Virus record (IMG/VR): IMGVR_UViG_3300033153_006111
Span: 1-23,143 of that record
Source: a virus
Direction: 5' to 3' (one strand)
DNA length: 23,143 nucleotides
Shown: piece by piece, positions 22,204-23,143 of the stretch
How the letters are laid out: each line of letters starts with the position of its first letter
How positions within the stretch are numbered: the first letter of the stretch is position 1
Translations under genes and position numbers: made by a program
Notes under the pieces: generated by a model
Databases searched by the model: none
Told to the model about the DNA's origin: nothing
Seen by the model: only the letters and a program-made list of their open reading frames with translations

Positions 22204-22392
22204 TCACTTCCTTAAATATTCAAGACATTCACCGTCTTTTGTTTTGCTTTTGATTAACGAATGACTTAAATGACAGTCGATAGTCATTCTCGTTGTTTGA
22301 TACGGCTTTGCATCTTTCGGAACTGATTTTGATGCGAAAATACAGTCGGTGCACTCTTCGAATGTAGCTTTTTTGGATTTTGGTTGACTCAT
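22204..22392 (-). CDS. Small cysteine-containing hypothetical protein (62 aa)
   Basis: ATGA overlap with the HNH gene. The product has C14-x2-C17 (ECTDCIFASK), C40 (TIDCHLSH) and C56 (KDGECLEYLRK), which together could hold zinc or a small Fe-S cluster. The rest is basic and short. Not recognised as any named family. It is one of several cysteine-rich small products in this segment. Confidence 0.55.
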   Translation of the reverse strand: MSQPKSKKATFEECTDCIFASKSVPKDAKPYQTTRMTIDCHLSHSLIKSKTKDGECLEYLRK

Positions 22393-22934
22393 GTTGTCTC
22401 CAAGAGTTCTGGGTTTTCGTGAATGTGATTATGTTTTTTGCTATTGCAATTTCTACACATAGGTTGTATATTTGCTATATAGTCACTTCCTCCTTTTGAT
22501 AGAGGAATAATATGGTCTTTAGTTAGTTTCTTTTCTTCACCACAACACACACATTTGTTGTTATTTTTTATACATAAGTTTTGCCACTCTCCAAGAGTAT
22601 GACTTCCTTTTGCGCCTTTCTCTCTTGCATATCTTCTAGCTTTGAGGTGTGCAATTCGCTCTGGATTGTTTTTAACATATTTTCTATGTGACTCATAAGG
22701 AGTAACACCTCCTCTCCATGAGTGTTGCTCTTCTTTTGGTAACTTTGTCTTTCTAAAGGCGGAATAGCAATCCATTGAACAGAAATGTCTTTTTTTTCTT
22801 TTATAGTGAGAAGGTCTATCGCTAGACAGTTTGCCACACATATCACAATTAAACTTCACTTGGTTAGAGTTTGCTTTGCTTATTTTATCTTTTGTCTCCT
22901 GTGAGTGCCTATATCTCTTTACTCCTCTTGACAT
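22389..22934 (-). CDS. HNH endonuclease with NUMOD3-like and zinc-finger N-terminus
   Basis: The product is 181 residues. It begins with a NUMOD3-like DNA-binding helix (RYRHSQETKDKISKANS), then a zinc finger (C30, C33 with C52, C56), a basic segment, and a C-terminal HNH fold: CVCCGEEKKLTKDHIIPL with C128/C131 and H141, then NIQPMCRNCNSKKH with N155, C160, C163 and H168. The NUMOD3-like module is frequent in homing endonucleases. GAGGAT precedes the ATG, which lies 16 bases inside the end of the YopX-like gene. The likely role is homing or DNA nicking; the target is unknown. Confidence 0.8.
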   Translation of the reverse strand: MSRGVKRYRHSQETKDKISKANSNQVKFNCDMCGKLSSDRPSHYKRKKRHFCSMDCYSAFRKTKLPKEEQHSWRGGVTPYESHRKYVKNNPERIAHLKARRYAREKGAKGSHTLGEWQNLCIKNNNKCVCCGEEKKLTKDHIIPLSKGGSDYIANIQPMCRNCNSKKHNHIHENPELLETT

Positions 22935-23143
22935 AATAAATCCTCATTCTCAAATATATTTCCGATTACTTCGACCCATTTCTCTGTACCGTAATTTGGA
23001 AACCTTCTTACATTTCTTTTTTTGTCATTAAAAATAAATCTTGCTTCCTTCGTGTACTCAACCTCAAACACATACCCCTTAGATGAGACATGATTAAGTG
23101 TTACTATATCCCCTTTATAAATCTCTACACCGTTTTTGTCTTT
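22919..23143 (-). CDS. YopX-like protein, C-terminal part (5' end outside the window)
   Basis: The visible 74 codons, ending TAA, read DKNGVEIYKGDIVTLNH, with a variable middle, and then WVEVIGNIFENEDLL. The DKNGxEIYxGDIV opening and the EVIGNIxENxxLL ending are the signature of the YopX family, small phage and prophage proteins of unknown role. The start lies beyond 23143. It overlaps the HNH start, so the two are probably translationally coupled. Confidence 0.75.
   Translation of the reverse strand, partial: KDKNGVEIYKGDIVTLNHVSSKGYVFEVEYTKEARFIFNDKKRNVRRFPNYGTEKWVEVIGNIFENEDLLCQEE

Noticed and set aside
1-23143. CRISPR arrays, tRNA genes, insertion sequences, attachment sites
   Set aside because: I saw no regularly spaced direct repeats, no cloverleaf-like segments, no transposase reading frame with terminal repeats and no integrase; none can be supported.

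Overview
The window is a 23 kb piece of a tailed-phage (or prophage) genome, almost all of it packaging, head and tail genes read leftward on the minus strand. The order (small and large terminase, DUF4055-type portal, MuF-like head protein, scaffold, P22-type coat, connectors, tail tube, frameshifted tail chaperones, tape measure, tail tip and fibre proteins) is that of a long non-contractile tail (siphovirus). No sheath or baseplate gene is visible. The DNA is AT-rich. The promoters I can see are mostly extended -10 boxes (TGn-TATAAT) with little or no -35 box. This would suit a Campylobacterota host, but that is a weak inference. No integrase, repressor, lysis or tRNA gene is present, so lifestyle cannot be judged.

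Layout by position. (a) 23143-20057, minus: a tight chain of small genes joined mostly by ATGA overlaps. It holds a YopX-like protein (cut by the window edge), an HNH endonuclease with a NUMOD3-like N-terminus, several hypotheticals, a three-zinc-finger protein, a NinG-type nuclease, a broken stand-alone glycyl-radical domain, and two very small proteins. (b) 20064-15689, minus: an extended -10 promoter, then terS, terL, portal and MuF protein. (c) 14144-15688, plus: an island on the opposite strand with two similar promoters, a homing-endonuclease-like gene and three overlapping small genes. It sits inside the head cluster and its last stop codon directly abuts the MuF stop. (d) 14127-10066, minus: scaffold, coat, four or five connector and completion proteins, tail terminator and tail tube. 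(e) 10057-5976, minus: a terminator-like structure, the G/GT-type chaperone pair with a GGGAAAC slippery site, and a tape measure split by one in-frame TAG. (f) 5976-1, minus: a tail-tip protein, an 1107-residue fibre/adhesin with a threefold two-module repeat, a jelly-roll lectin or lyase-like protein, and a small protein with its own promoter.

Most of this follows known phage biology. The items most worth checking are the amber codon splitting the tape measure, the 7-nt interruption inside the glycyl-radical motif, the opposite-strand island with its paired promoters, the alternative hairpins downstream of the tail tube gene, and the alternating repeat architecture of the adhesin.
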